Positions 39,945 through 49,202 of a stretch of 64,000 nucleotides of DNA are shown piece after piece. Origin of the DNA: DATIYF01 sp035517775. GTDB lineage: Bacteria; Acidobacteriota; Terriglobia; Terriglobales; Acidobacteriaceae. Positions within the stretch are counted from its first letter, which is position 1; the number at the start of each line of letters is the position of its first letter. The position numbers and the translations under genes are program-made. The stretch spans positions 1-64,000 of the forward strand of contig DATIYF010000103.1 in assembly GCA_035517775.1 (NCBI GenBank). The letters run 5' to 3'. A model generated the notes under the pieces. It had not been told where the DNA came from. It worked only from the letters and a program-made list of their open reading frames with translations, and did not search any database.

Positions 39945-41243
39945 ATGCCCGCGAATGCAGAAGAGCGCGGTCCCTCGGAACTTGCTCAGATACACACACC
40001 TTCCCCAAGGCCCAATCCAAGGCTGAGAGTCGCAATTATTTTTTGCCTGTTGGGAGCGATTGCCCTGCACATTACGGTTTTCTGGGTGGTCCGCGAGCAG
40101 GCAATCCGGGGCATTCCTGACTTCGGCATCTTCTACACCGCCAGCCTGATTTTGCGGCGGGGGGAAGCCCACCGCATGTATGACGGCGAGCTGCAAAAAG
40201 AGATTCAGATGGAATTTGCGCCCTTGAGCGGGCGTGACAGGGCCTTGCCCTACAACCATGCGCCCTTCGAAGCCCTTCCCTTCATTCCGCTGGGTTACCT
40301 TCCTTATTTTCCCGCTTACCTGGTGTGGGACGGATTAAACATCCTCCTGCTGGTGGAGATCGGGCGCTTCCTGCGCCCTCATGTGCCGGAGCTTACCCGC
40401 TTCCTGCCGCAGTGGCCGTGGCTGGTAGGGCTCGCGTTCTTTCCCGCCGCGTACGCCCTCATGCAGGGGCAGGACTCGATCGTGTCGCTCCTGCTGTACT
40501 CCCTGGCATATCTCTCTCTCAAGTCAGGCAAAGACTTTAAAGCAGGAGTTCTGTTGGGCCTGGGGTTGTACAAGTTCCACTTCGTGCTGCCCTTCATTTT
40601 CATTCTCTTTTTGCGAAAAATGTGGCGCGCGGTGGCTGGCTTCGCTCTGTGCGGAGCGGCCCTGCTTCTGCTTTCCGTGTGGCTGGTCGGAATCAAGGAG
40701 ATCCTCTACTATCCGCATTTCGTCTGGCAGATCAATCTGGCCCGCGTGGAGTGGATTCTGGTTCCGCGCAACATGCCCAATCTGCGGGGCCTGATTGTGG
40801 GCTGGCCGGGGGTGCCAGTGAAGCCCTGGGTGGACGCAATCGTAATGGTGGTTTCCTTGGCCTTCCTGGTATGGGCAGCCTCGAAGTGGAACGCCTCTTC
40901 TCCCAAACATGATCACGCCTGGGACGCGGGATTCTGCGTCGCCGTGGTCGCGACCTGCCTGTGCAGCTACCACGGCTATAACCAGGACATGACGATTATC
41001 CTGTTGCCGGCGTTGCTGCTCTTCGATCAATGGCTGGGCAGACGCGAGGACTCGCGTCTGTATAAGGCTCTGGCCGGGTGTCTGGCGCTGCTGTTCTGCA
41101 CTCCCGTGTATCTGCTTCTGGCACTGAATTTCCATCACCAGAATCTTTTTTCGCTGGTTCTGGTAACCCTGGCGGTGGTCGCCGCAAAAATCTCTACCGG
41201 GCAACAACACTCCGCTGCCCCAGCCGAGGCAGCCTGGGCGTAA
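39945..41243 (+). CDS. GT87-like (DUF2029) polytopic glycosyltransferase
   Basis: A 432-residue membrane protein with about ten to eleven helices. Start ATG 39945 gives a short charged N-terminus before the first helix. The upstream extension from 39684 is not protein-like. The DUF2029 hallmark is the aspartate in GIPDFGIFYTASLILRRGEA after the first helix, then YNHAPFEALPFIPLGYLPYF and QGQDSIVSLLLYSLAYLSLK. Members use polyprenyl-phosphate sugars, often mannose. The acceptor is unknown. It ends 5 bases from the convergent second GT87-like gene. Confidence 0.83.
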   Translation: MPANAEERGPSELAQIHTPSPRPNPRLRVAIIFCLLGAIALHITVFWVVREQAIRGIPDFGIFYTASLILRRGEAHRMYDGELQKEIQMEFAPLSGRDRALPYNHAPFEALPFIPLGYLPYFPAYLVWDGLNILLLVEIGRFLRPHVPELTRFLPQWPWLVGLAFFPAAYALMQGQDSIVSLLLYSLAYLSLKSGKDFKAGVLLGLGLYKFHFVLPFIFILFLRKMWRAVAGFALCGAALLLLSVWLVGIKEILYYPHFVWQINLARVEWILVPRNMPNLRGLIVGWPGVPVKPWVDAIVMVVSLAFLVWAASKWNASSPKHDHAWDAGFCVAVVATCLCSYHGYNQDMTIILLPALLLFDQWLGRREDSRLYKALAGCLALLFCTPVYLLLALNFHHQNLFSLVLVTLAVVAAKISTGQQHSAAPAEAAWA

Positions 41244-41248
41244 TGAGT

Positions 41249-42139
41249 TTATGCTGGCGCCGGCCCGTAGGCTTCCTGGCCGCGCTTTCGGGCGCGCAAT
41301 AGGATCACACAGAGCATCGGGAGATACATGAATACCACCATCCAGCGGCCGACCTCGGTATAGCTGTGAGGAATGTGATACCAGCGCCAGATGCCGGGGA
41401 TCCAGCTCAGGGCGGCAGTCCAGAGGATTTCGCGGCGCCTTTTGGGGATGAGCCAGAGGATAAACCCATCGAAGAACCAGCGCTGCGGCATGAGGGCAGC
41501 CAGAAATAAAAGCCAGGCATCGCGGTCGCGGTAGCGCAGCAGGGCCAGCGCCAGCAGCGGACCAGGCAGCACCAGCAGGGGAAAGAAATGCTCGTAGTAG
41601 CCCATTTGGTGAAACCAGAGCAGCGGCCAACGGGGCATCACCGCCAGCGTGAGCAGCAGGAGAATGGCGCAGGCGATGAGGCCTTTTCGGGTGAGGTGCG
41701 TGAGAGCGACGGGCAAACCGATTTGCGGCTTGGCCATGGTCACTGGCAACAAGAGAGGAAAGAAGGCGCAGGCCATGGTAAGTGGCGGCCATTGCGCAAA
41801 GATGATTCCCGCCCAATAGGGAAAAGCCAGAAAAATCAGCAGCCGCTGGTAGCCGTCGCGGGTCAGGCCAAAGGCGAGGGCCGCGGAGCCAATGCCATAG
41901 AAAATGCCGGCCGCGACCTCCGGAGGCATCCGGACGAAGGGCAGTCCGAAGAACGCTGCCGTGAGCGGATAGACTGCGTCTGGCTGGTCGAACGGGTTCT
42001 GGTGCGCCAGCACGCGCTGCGCCGCCAGGATGGGCCGGGTGAAATCGGAGGCGCCGAGGTGAAGACGCACCATCAGGACCCAGCAGAGCAGTCCGCTGGC
42101 CGCGCCGATCGCCGCCGAGATCAGAATGCGCAATCGCAC
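41249..42139 (-). CDS. Polytopic membrane protein, GT87-like
   Basis: A 297-residue membrane protein. I choose GTG 42139 because AGGAGGG precedes it. The longer form from 42256 adds a Cys-rich non-conserved stretch that overlaps the divergent gene. After the first helix it has the loop LGASDFTRPILAAQRVLAHQ and NPFDQPDAVYPLTAAFFGLP, where SDF..A.RVL....NPY/F is the DUF2029 pattern, followed by PLTMACAFFPLLLPVTMAKP, IGLP. It is shorter than typical family members (about 400) and lacks the last helices. It is one of three related genes side by side. Confidence 0.75.
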   Translation of the reverse strand: MRLRILISAAIGAASGLLCWVLMVRLHLGASDFTRPILAAQRVLAHQNPFDQPDAVYPLTAAFFGLPFVRMPPEVAAGIFYGIGSAALAFGLTRDGYQRLLIFLAFPYWAGIIFAQWPPLTMACAFFPLLLPVTMAKPQIGLPVALTHLTRKGLIACAILLLLTLAVMPRWPLLWFHQMGYYEHFFPLLVLPGPLLALALLRYRDRDAWLLFLAALMPQRWFFDGFILWLIPKRRREILWTAALSWIPGIWRWYHIPHSYTEVGRWMVVFMYLPMLCVILLRARKRGQEAYGPAPA

Positions 42140-42203
42140 CAGGCCCTCCTCGCATAAGTTGTAACATGGGCAGTTCCGGGCTGGTCGCACGCATGGTGAA
42201 GCC

Positions 42204-43496
42204 GTGAAATATTCCGCACTTTCCTTGCTGCTGGCGGGGGTGATGGCGGCCAGCATGTGGTTTTACTTCCAGCGTGTGCTGATTCCGCATCAGATCGCGG
42301 ACGCCGCAGCCAACGACCACCCGCGCGGCAACCTGTCAGACCTCTACCCCCGCTGGTGGGGCGCTCACGAGTTGCTGCTGCATGGGCGAGACCCGTACAG
42401 CGAGGAAGTGACACGGGAGATCCAGCAGGGCTACTACGGCAGGGTGCTTAATCCTGAGCGAGCCGGAGATCCCAAGGACCAACAGGGGTTTGTCTATCCC
42501 GCTTATGTGGTTTTTCTGCTTGCGCCAACCTTGCACTGGCGCTTTCCCACGGTGCAGAGAGCGTTCCTGGCCTTGCTTTGGGTGCTTACCGCCGCCACGG
42601 TTCCCTTATGGTTGCGTGCTTTGCGCTGGCGTGTCAGTTTGGCTATGGTGGCAACGCTTGTCGTGCTGACCTTGGGCAGCCTGCCGGCAGTGCAAGGGCT
42701 CAAGCTGCAACAACTCTCTTTGCTGGTGGCGGGATTGCTGGCTATGTGCGCGGCAGCAGTGGCTGCCGGGTACTTTGCACTGGCAGGAATTCTGCTGGCC
42801 CTCGCGACCATTAAGCCTCAGCTGGTTTGGCTCCTGGCGCTGTGGCTGCTCGCCTGGGCCTTCCGCGACTGGCGCCGGCGCCAGCGCCTGGTCTGGGCAT
42901 TTGGGGCAACTATGTTGCTGCTGGCAGGCGGCGCGGAGCTGGTTCTTCCCGGCTGGATTTCGCAATTTCGCGCGGCGGTGGGAAACTACCAGGCCTACAC
43001 TCACCTCTCCATTCTCGGTCTGCTGTTTACCCGCCTCGGCGGGGAGGTCGCGGCCTTCGTTTTGATACTCTTCGCGGCCTGGTTCGGCTGGCCGCTCCTG
43101 GCTGAAAACGAAGATTCGCCTCAATTTAGGTTGATGTTGGCCCTGGTCCTCGCCCTGACCACGGTAGTTATTCCCATGTTCGCTCCCTACAACCAACTGC
43201 TGTTACTGCCGGCAATTCTGCTGGCGCTGCGGCGGCGAAAAGAACTGTGGCAAGGAAATCGCAGCCTGCGCCTCATCCTCGTGGTCAGTGCCTTATTACT
43301 CTTCTGGCCCTGGATTGCAACCGTTGGCCTCACCGTTTGTGCTCTCGCGGCCCCGCACACCAACCTGCCGGGGTGGCGCCTGCCTTATCTCGGCAGCCTG
43401 CTTCTCCCGATTCTGCTGTTTGCCTTGATTGCGCTTTGGGGAATGGACTTGCGGTCCAAACCGCGTACTACCCAGTCGTTTTCAACTTCGGCCTGA
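42204..43496 (+). CDS. GT87-like (DUF2029) polytopic glycosyltransferase
   Basis: A 430-residue membrane protein. It starts at GTG 42204. Residues 6-26 form the first helix, then DLYPRWWGAHELLLHGRDPY, the DUF2029 pattern D-x-x-x-x-W-x-G-x-x-x-x-x-x-G-x-x-P-Y. QQGFVYPAYVVFLLAPTLHW and LATIKPQLVWLLALWLLAW are also typical. It is divergent from the previous gene with a 64-base gap between the chosen starts. It probably uses a lipid-linked sugar donor in the cell envelope. Confidence 0.85.
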   Translation: MKYSALSLLLAGVMAASMWFYFQRVLIPHQIADAAANDHPRGNLSDLYPRWWGAHELLLHGRDPYSEEVTREIQQGYYGRVLNPERAGDPKDQQGFVYPAYVVFLLAPTLHWRFPTVQRAFLALLWVLTAATVPLWLRALRWRVSLAMVATLVVLTLGSLPAVQGLKLQQLSLLVAGLLAMCAAAVAAGYFALAGILLALATIKPQLVWLLALWLLAWAFRDWRRRQRLVWAFGATMLLLAGGAELVLPGWISQFRAAVGNYQAYTHLSILGLLFTRLGGEVAAFVLILFAAWFGWPLLAENEDSPQFRLMLALVLALTTVVIPMFAPYNQLLLLPAILLALRRRKELWQGNRSLRLILVVSALLLFWPWIATVGLTVCALAAPHTNLPGWRLPYLGSLLLPILLFALIALWGMDLRSKPRTTQSFSTSA

Positions 43497-43601
43497 GCCC
43501 GGACAGCCGTTCGGCACGCGGAGACGGCCCCTCCTTGCATCGAACGCAAGCTCGCGGTAGGCTTTTCCGACGCCCAGCTTCAGGACGGTGCGGAGGGCGA
43601 A

Positions 43602-43955
43602 ATGAACCTCAAGATCGAGAGTCACACCGCTGATGGGGTCGCTGTGGTCTCCTGCCAGGGGCGCATTGTGGTGGGGGAGGAAGCCAGTGCCTTGCGCCAG
43701 GAGGTGAAGCACATTCTGCCGGCCAACGGCAAGATCGTGCTCAATCTCGCCGGAGTCACCTACATTGACAGCACCGGCCTGGGCACCCTGGTAGGGATTT
43801 ATTCTTCGGCGCGCTCGGCGGGCGGTGACATCAAGCTGTGCGGCCTGGGCCACCGCTTTCGTGACGTGCTGCAGATCACAAAGCTGGCCACCGTCTTCGA
43901 GGTCTATGAGAGCGAGCAGCAGGCGGTGGAAGCCTTCAGCGGCGGAAAAGGATAG
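43602..43955 (+). CDS. STAS-domain anti-sigma-factor antagonist
   Basis: A 117-residue single-domain protein of the SpoIIAA/RsbV type. The phosphorylation site is TYIDSTGLGTLVGIY (Ser57). It would be phosphorylated by an HPK-like kinase and dephosphorylated by a PP2C phosphatase, such as the one encoded 118 bases downstream. No anti-sigma kinase (RsbW/SpoIIAB type) is seen in the window. Confidence 0.93.
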   Translation: MNLKIESHTADGVAVVSCQGRIVVGEEASALRQEVKHILPANGKIVLNLAGVTYIDSTGLGTLVGIYSSARSAGGDIKLCGLGHRFRDVLQITKLATVFEVYESEQQAVEAFSGGKG

Positions 43956-44073
43956 CCGGCAGCGCCTGGCGAAAGCGCAGTTACGGCTTTCCGGTGGGGC
44001 AAAATCCTGTCATCATTCGCTGGGCCGAATCGTTTAGAGGAGTGAATCATCAAGCTGCGAGAAGGTTGGGCCT

Positions 44074-45741
44074 ATGTCTTTCCAGAGCATTACCGGATCG
44101 AGCACTGACACCGGGTCGGGCGTCTTCCCCATGCTCATCTTCGTGCAGGGCAACGATCAGCGCACCATCACGCTCGACCACAGCCCCTTCAGCGTCGGGC
44201 GCAAGGTGGATAAAGACCTGGTAATCGCCGACCCGCGGGTCTCCCGCGATCATGCCCTGATCGTCTCCGAGGGCGGGCTGTTCTTCGTGGTGGATGAGAA
44301 CAGCAAGCACGGCACCTTCGTCAACGGCGAACGCATACAGCGCAAGCCCCTGGAGCGCAACGACCGCCTGGAGTTCGGCGTGCGCGACGGCTCCTACGTC
44401 ATCTTCAATCCCGAGCACGGAACTTCCAACTCGGCGCGCGAATTTCTCAGCCAGATTTCCGGAATCCACATCTCGGCCGCCACCACCGACCTGGAAAAGC
44501 TCACGCTCTTCCTTGAGGCCGCGCGCAAGCTGAACACCACCGGCGTGCTCGATGAAATTCTGGTGACCTTGCTCGACGCCACCTTGAAGCTGACCCGCGC
44601 CGAGCGGGCCTATATCTTTTTGCGCAATCAGGAGGGTGCGCTGCGCCTGGCCGCGGGGCGCAATTCCAAAGGCGAGCCGCTGCTGGATGACAAGACCATC
44701 TCCCACTCCATTCTGGAGGAGGCGCTCAAGTCCAACTCCGAATTCATGCTGACCGATACCAGCCAGTCTCTCGACCTGGCCGGGCGCCAGAGCATCGTGG
44801 CCTTTGACCTGCGCACAGTAATCTGCATCCCGCTGCGCAAGCCCCAGGTGCAGGCCGCCGCCGTGCCCCACTCAAGCACCGCGCCTGCGCTCGAAGCGAT
44901 GGGCGTGCTATACGTGGATTCCCGCTTCGCCTCGCGCGATATCTCAGAAGTCAGCAACGATATTCTGCGCGCCATCGCGACCGAGGCCGCTTCGCTCATC
45001 GAAAACGCCCGCCTGGTGCAGGCCGAAGAAGCTGCCCGCCGCTACCAGCAGGAGCTGGCTATTGCCGCTTCTATTCAGCAGCGGCTGATGGCGGTGACCA
45101 TCCCCGAGGTTCCCTTCGCGCAATTAAAGGGCAAAAATCTTTCCTGCAAAGAGATCGGCGGGGACTTCTACGATGCGGTGAATACCAAGGAGGGACTGGC
45201 CGTCGTCTTAGCGGACGTCAGCGGCAAGGGGGTCTCGGCGGCTCTGTTGGCCTCCACCCTGCAGGGCATGATTTTCTCCCAGCTCAGCGCCGGCATGGAA
45301 CTCACCGAGATTGTGGCCGGCGTGAACCGCTTTTTCACCCACAAGCACATTGGAGAGAAGTACGCCACGTTGATTGTGGCCCGCGTGCGCCGGGATGGCG
45401 AACTGGAATATGTCAATTGCGGCCATGTGCCGCCGCTGCTGGTCTGCAGTCACGAAGTCATCCGCCCCGCTCACGGCAATTTGCCCGTGGGCCTGATCGC
45501 CGACGCCACCTACGAAAGCGACCGCTGCCAGTTGCGGCCCGGGGACCGCCTTGTTCTGGTCACCGATGGCGTGACCGAAGCCGAAAACGCCCGCGGCGAC
45601 TTCTTCGATAACGAGCGCCTGGAAACCGTGGCAGCCAAGAGCGGCACTATGGAAGACATCTTTGCGGCCCTCGCCAGATTCTGCGGCGGCACGCCCCTCA
45701 GCGATGACTGCACGGTGGTGGAGCTGCAATACACCGGCTGA
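44074..45741 (+). CDS. FHA-GAF-PP2C serine phosphatase (RsbU/SpoIIE-like)
   Basis: A 555-residue cytosolic protein with three domains. FHA at about 20-110: FSVGRKVDKDLVIADPRVSR, DHALI and SKHGTFVNGERI. GAF at about 150-310. A PP2C/SpoIIE phosphatase at about 325-555: GGDFYDAVNTKEGLAVVLAD, VSGKGVSAALLASTLQGMIF, LVTDGVTEAENARGDFF, and a final SDDCTVVEL, with the metal-binding aspartates kept. It should dephosphorylate the neighbouring STAS protein. The FHA domain suggests control by a Ser/Thr kinase, which is not in the window. Confidence 0.95.
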   Translation: MSFQSITGSSTDTGSGVFPMLIFVQGNDQRTITLDHSPFSVGRKVDKDLVIADPRVSRDHALIVSEGGLFFVVDENSKHGTFVNGERIQRKPLERNDRLEFGVRDGSYVIFNPEHGTSNSAREFLSQISGIHISAATTDLEKLTLFLEAARKLNTTGVLDEILVTLLDATLKLTRAERAYIFLRNQEGALRLAAGRNSKGEPLLDDKTISHSILEEALKSNSEFMLTDTSQSLDLAGRQSIVAFDLRTVICIPLRKPQVQAAAVPHSSTAPALEAMGVLYVDSRFASRDISEVSNDILRAIATEAASLIENARLVQAEEAARRYQQELAIAASIQQRLMAVTIPEVPFAQLKGKNLSCKEIGGDFYDAVNTKEGLAVVLADVSGKGVSAALLASTLQGMIFSQLSAGMELTEIVAGVNRFFTHKHIGEKYATLIVARVRRDGELEYVNCGHVPPLLVCSHEVIRPAHGNLPVGLIADATYESDRCQLRPGDRLVLVTDGVTEAENARGDFFDNERLETVAAKSGTMEDIFAALARFCGGTPLSDDCTVVELQYTG

Positions 45742-45833
45742 TCCGCGCCGGTTTGTCCTCACCTTGGGCGTCGTATAGAGATTCAAACTTCCCCCGGCAT
45801 TCCTTTCTAGTACTATCTCGTGGGAAATAAACT

Positions 45834-47630
45834 ATGGCGCCCGCGACCTCTGGCGAGAACCTGGCCTCGGAAATTCCTCGAGAAAAAATCCGGTACAACC
45901 GCTTTCTCTTGCTGGTCGCGGGTCTGGGCGGCCTGCTCTATGGCGTGGATGTTGGCATCATCGCCGGCGCCCTGCCCTATCTCGAAGCCACCTCTGGCCT
46001 GAATAGCGGCCAGCTCTCCATTGTGGTCGCGGCCGTGCTTCTGGGCAGCGTCATCTCAACCCTGTTTGCCGGCTTGCTGGCCGACTGGATGGGCCGCCGC
46101 CTCCTGATGACGCTGAGCGGCCTGCTGTTTGTGATCAGCATTCCCGCCATCGCGCTTTCTCACGGTTATGGGCCTCTGGTGCTGGGCCGCCTATTGCAGG
46201 GCGTGAGCGCCGGGCTGATTGGCGTGGTCGTGCCTTTGTACCTGGCGGAATGCCTTTCGGCTGCGACCCGAGGCAAGGGCACCGGCATCTTCCAGTGGCT
46301 GCTCACCCTGGGCATCGTGGCCGCGGCAATCATCGGCATGTACTTCAGCTTTCGCGTCGAGGAAGTGGCCAAGCTGGGCGACGCGGCCAAGCTTTTCGCC
46401 TTCAAGGACAAAGCCTGGCGCAGCATCTTTTGGGTTTCGCTGCCGCCCGGCCTGTTGTTTGTGATCGGCAGCCTGGTGGTCGCCGAATCGCCGCGCTGGC
46501 TTTTTCGCAGGGGGAAACGAGAAGCGGCCTTGTCTGCTCTTCTGCGCTCGCGTTCTGAGCAGCAGGCCAGCCTGGAGCTGCGCGAGATGGAACAGACGGC
46601 CGCCGCCGAGAAATCTAAAAGTGCCGCCGGCCAGATAAGAGAGTCGCTCCTCCGCCGGAAATATGTAATTCCCTTCGTGCTGGCCTGCGTCATTCTGGCC
46701 TGCAATCAGGCCACCGGCGTGAACTCCATCATCGGCTACAACACCAACATCCTGCTGCAGAGCGGGCTTTCTGACCTGCAGGCCCACTGGGGCTATGTTC
46801 TTTTCACCGTGGTCAACTTTGTTATGACCATCGGCGGAGTTCTGCTGGTGGACCGCAAAGGCCGCAAGTTTCTGCTCTCGCTGGGCAGCGCCGGCATTAT
46901 CGTGGCGCTGGTCTGCACCGCCTTTCTGTTTCACCGCACCGAAAAACTGCGGGTGGATGTTGCCGGCCCGCTGCAAGCCATGGTGAGCGCCGGGCAGAAC
47001 CTGCATTTGCATTATGACCAGGCGGCGGCCAGCTCGCTTTTGCAGTCGAAGGGCGGGACAGCTAATTCGATCGGCGCCGGGCCGACCTCTCTGATCGTCA
47101 TTTATTCCTACGGCGACTTTCAGGCTGCAACCCCGGTCGCCCGCTCCGATGATGCCTCGGCCAAGCCGCTCCAGATCACACGCGATAGCATCCCAGCCAA
47201 TCGGGTGGTGGCATTCTTTTCCGATCCCTTCGGCAATCTCCAGGCCGCACGCCACGCCCCCCTGAACATAGACAACGCCCTCATCACACCCGTTCCCAGG
47301 GCGCAAACCGGCTGGCTGGTGGCCATCAGCCTGTTCGTATTCATGGCATTCTTTGCCATCGGGCCGGGCGTGTGCGTATGGCTGGCGCTTTCAGAATTGA
47401 TGCCCACGCGCATTCGCTCCAACGGCATGAGCATCGCGCTGCTGATCAACCAGGCGGTTTCGACCGGCATTGCCGCCGTGTTTCTGCCCACGGTAGGGAA
47501 GTATGGCTACTCCACCATGTTCCTGGGCTTCGCCGCCTGCACGGTCATTTACTTTGTCACCGCGTTCTTCTTCTTGCCGGAAACCAAAGGCAAGACCCTG
47601 GAAGAAATCGAAGCCTATTTCGAGGCTTGA
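45834..47630 (+). CDS. Sugar porter (MFS) with a large periplasmic loop
   Basis: A 598-residue, 12-helix sugar:H+ symporter-like protein of the SP family (TC 2.A.1.1). Landmarks are LADWMGRRLLM, VPLYLAE, AESPRWLFRRGKR, NQATGVNSIIGYNTNILLQ, LVDRKGRKFL and the ending LPETKGKTLEEIEAYF. It is about 120 residues longer than usual because residues about 367-492, between helices 9 and 10 on the external side, are an added soluble segment. The first residues are cytosolic. The sugar is unknown. Confidence 0.93.
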   Translation: MAPATSGENLASEIPREKIRYNRFLLLVAGLGGLLYGVDVGIIAGALPYLEATSGLNSGQLSIVVAAVLLGSVISTLFAGLLADWMGRRLLMTLSGLLFVISIPAIALSHGYGPLVLGRLLQGVSAGLIGVVVPLYLAECLSAATRGKGTGIFQWLLTLGIVAAAIIGMYFSFRVEEVAKLGDAAKLFAFKDKAWRSIFWVSLPPGLLFVIGSLVVAESPRWLFRRGKREAALSALLRSRSEQQASLELREMEQTAAAEKSKSAAGQIRESLLRRKYVIPFVLACVILACNQATGVNSIIGYNTNILLQSGLSDLQAHWGYVLFTVVNFVMTIGGVLLVDRKGRKFLLSLGSAGIIVALVCTAFLFHRTEKLRVDVAGPLQAMVSAGQNLHLHYDQAAASSLLQSKGGTANSIGAGPTSLIVIYSYGDFQAATPVARSDDASAKPLQITRDSIPANRVVAFFSDPFGNLQAARHAPLNIDNALITPVPRAQTGWLVAISLFVFMAFFAIGPGVCVWLALSELMPTRIRSNGMSIALLINQAVSTGIAAVFLPTVGKYGYSTMFLGFAACTVIYFVTAFFFLPETKGKTLEEIEAYFEA

Positions 47631-47645
47631 GAGGGCCGCTGGCGG

Positions 47646-48782
47646 TCACTGCAGGGCGAAATAAAATTGCATGTCGAGATCGGAATCGCCGATTCCGTTG
47701 GTCTCGTAGTTTCCGTCGTGAAATTCCGAGGGCGTATCCAGGCCGCTGGTGAATCCCTTCATCATGGGCCAGGTCTGGTAGTAGTTGTTCGAATCGGCCG
47801 CGCTGGTCAGGAACAGGTGGTAGCTGGTCCCGTTGCTCAGCGTAATCGGCGAGGAAAACGTAAACGTCGCCCAGCCTATGCTGCTGGAAACAGCCGACGC
47901 GGCAATCGTTCCATTTGCCACGGTGCTGCTTCCCGAGTTGAGCGTAACCGTGAGCGGTCCCGGGCTGCCTGTTTTCTGCACGTGGAAGCTCACCGCGGTC
48001 ACAACCTTATCTCCGCCGCTCACCGTGAACGTCTCGCCTGCCTCGTTCGAACCCTGGATCGTAAATAGCTGCGAGTGCGCCGGCGCATCCACGTAGCCCA
48101 TGCCTTGCGTGGTTCCATTGGTCCATTTGATGGAAGCAATCGGGCAGCTATCGGCCTTCGCCTGCCAGCCCGAGCTGCGCTGCACATTCAACGTCCAATC
48201 GGTCAGGCTGTAGTAGGGCTGGCGCGTTCCCCCGTTGTTGCCCATATTGTTCAGGGAAACGTAGTTCGAAGAGGGGGCCGGATCAGGGTCGGTCAGCACG
48301 AAATGGTAGAGCGTGCCGCTGGTGAGTGCGGCGTGAGTGGTGAAGACGAATTCGCGAAAGGTCGGGCTGGCGGGATTGCCCGGCGCCGCCTGCGAAGAGT
48401 CAAGCTCCGTGCCGCTGGGAAAATGGCTCGCGCTGCCGTCATCGCTCTGCAGTGAAATATTCACCAGCCCGCCAGTGCCGCCCGAGTAGCCGTTGCCCGT
48501 CTTCATGAACAGCACCACGCTTTGAATGTTGGAACTCTGCTCCGCCCGCCAGCGGATATCCATCTTGGTTTCATCCAGCTCGAAGCGCAGGTTCTCCAGG
48601 CCTCCAGAAAACGACTGCATGCCATTGCCGTAAATGTGCGCGGGAGTAGAAGACGGGCCAGGCGGCGGTACAGTGCCACCGCCGTCATTGCTTCCGGCGG
48701 AAGCTCCCCCTCCGCACGAGATGATCGAAATGAGAACACACAAAAGCCACACTACCGGCAGAACTCGCAGGAAGAACTTCAT
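47646..48782 (-). CDS. Secreted lipoprotein, DUF4082-like beta-sandwich
   Basis: A 378-residue lipoprotein. Start ATG 48782 gives the signal KFFLRVLPVVWLLCVLISI with lipobox IISC-GGG. A longer reading from 48902 puts 40 implausible residues ahead. A Gly/Pro/Ser linker follows, then two beta-sandwich-like repeats with the pattern STV-ANGTI..., WATFTFSSPITLSNGTSYHL, and ASPTFREFVFTTHAALTSGT. The LSNGTSYHLFLTS and LTSGTLYHFVLTD blocks are the wall-like repeats seen in cell-surface adhesion/carbohydrate proteins. Its substrate or partner is unknown. Confidence 0.8.
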   Translation of the reverse strand: MKFFLRVLPVVWLLCVLISIISCGGGASAGSNDGGGTVPPPGPSSTPAHIYGNGMQSFSGGLENLRFELDETKMDIRWRAEQSSNIQSVVLFMKTGNGYSGGTGGLVNISLQSDDGSASHFPSGTELDSSQAAPGNPASPTFREFVFTTHAALTSGTLYHFVLTDPDPAPSSNYVSLNNMGNNGGTRQPYYSLTDWTLNVQRSSGWQAKADSCPIASIKWTNGTTQGMGYVDAPAHSQLFTIQGSNEAGETFTVSGGDKVVTAVSFHVQKTGSPGPLTVTLNSGSSTVANGTIAASAVSSSIGWATFTFSSPITLSNGTSYHLFLTSAADSNNYYQTWPMMKGFTSGLDTPSEFHDGNYETNGIGDSDLDMQFYFALQ

Positions 48783-49079
48783 AGGAACTCGCTGGGGCCG
48801 CAGGGGAGGGGGGATTTCTTTTCCGGCCGAGGAGGAAATTGTACATCGTGGGGAGCACATTTCGCGGCGCTTTGCGGCGGGGAATTTCCACAAAAACAAC
48901 ACAGAAGGGCAAGGTATAGGGCGTTCCCCTTAGGGTCCATGTGGCGCGGGCGCCTCGCCCGCGAGGCTGCGCAGGCAGCCCTCGCCCATCGCTCTACGCT
49001 CTCCGCGGCCTCAGCGGTTAGCCGCTTTAAGATTTCGGCAGCGAAGCTCTGCTTTGCTATCCAGCTATAATTGCTTCAC
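48783..49079. other. Intergenic gap before tRNA-Leu
   Basis: A 297-base gap. It contains a weak CTCTG-family repeat (CTCTCCGCGGCCTCAGCGGTTA, about 49000-49021), and no clear gene or terminator. Confidence 0.4.
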
Positions 49080-49164
49080 GCCGGGATGGCGGAATTGGCA
49101 GACGCGCACGGCTTAGGACCGTGTGCCGAAAGGCGTGCAGGTTCAAGTCCTGTTCCCGGCACCA
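49080..49164 (+). tRNA. tRNA-Leu (anticodon UAG)
   Basis: Full cloverleaf of a class II tRNA: acceptor GCCGGGA/TCCCGGC, D arm with GCGGAATTGGCAGACGCG, anticodon stem CACGG/CCGTG enclosing CTTAGGA (anticodon TAG at 49114-49116), a long variable arm (TGCCGAAAGGCGT), and T arm GCAGG-TTCAAGT-CCTGT. CCA is encoded at the 3' end (49162-49164). It reads CUN leucine codons. Confidence 0.96.
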
Positions 49165-49202
49165 CGCCAGGCATCCCCTTCGCGAGATTGAGAGTGGCTC
49201 CG

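Noticed and set aside
40524..42320. 598-codon minus-strand frame overlapping two membrane-protein genes
   Set aside because: It is Arg/Ala/Pro-rich with no membrane pattern. The genes on the other frames have clear hydrophobic helices and the DUF2029 signature.
45742..45833. Intrinsic terminator between the phosphatase and sugar porter genes
   Set aside because: No stable stem with a T-run was seen in this short gap.
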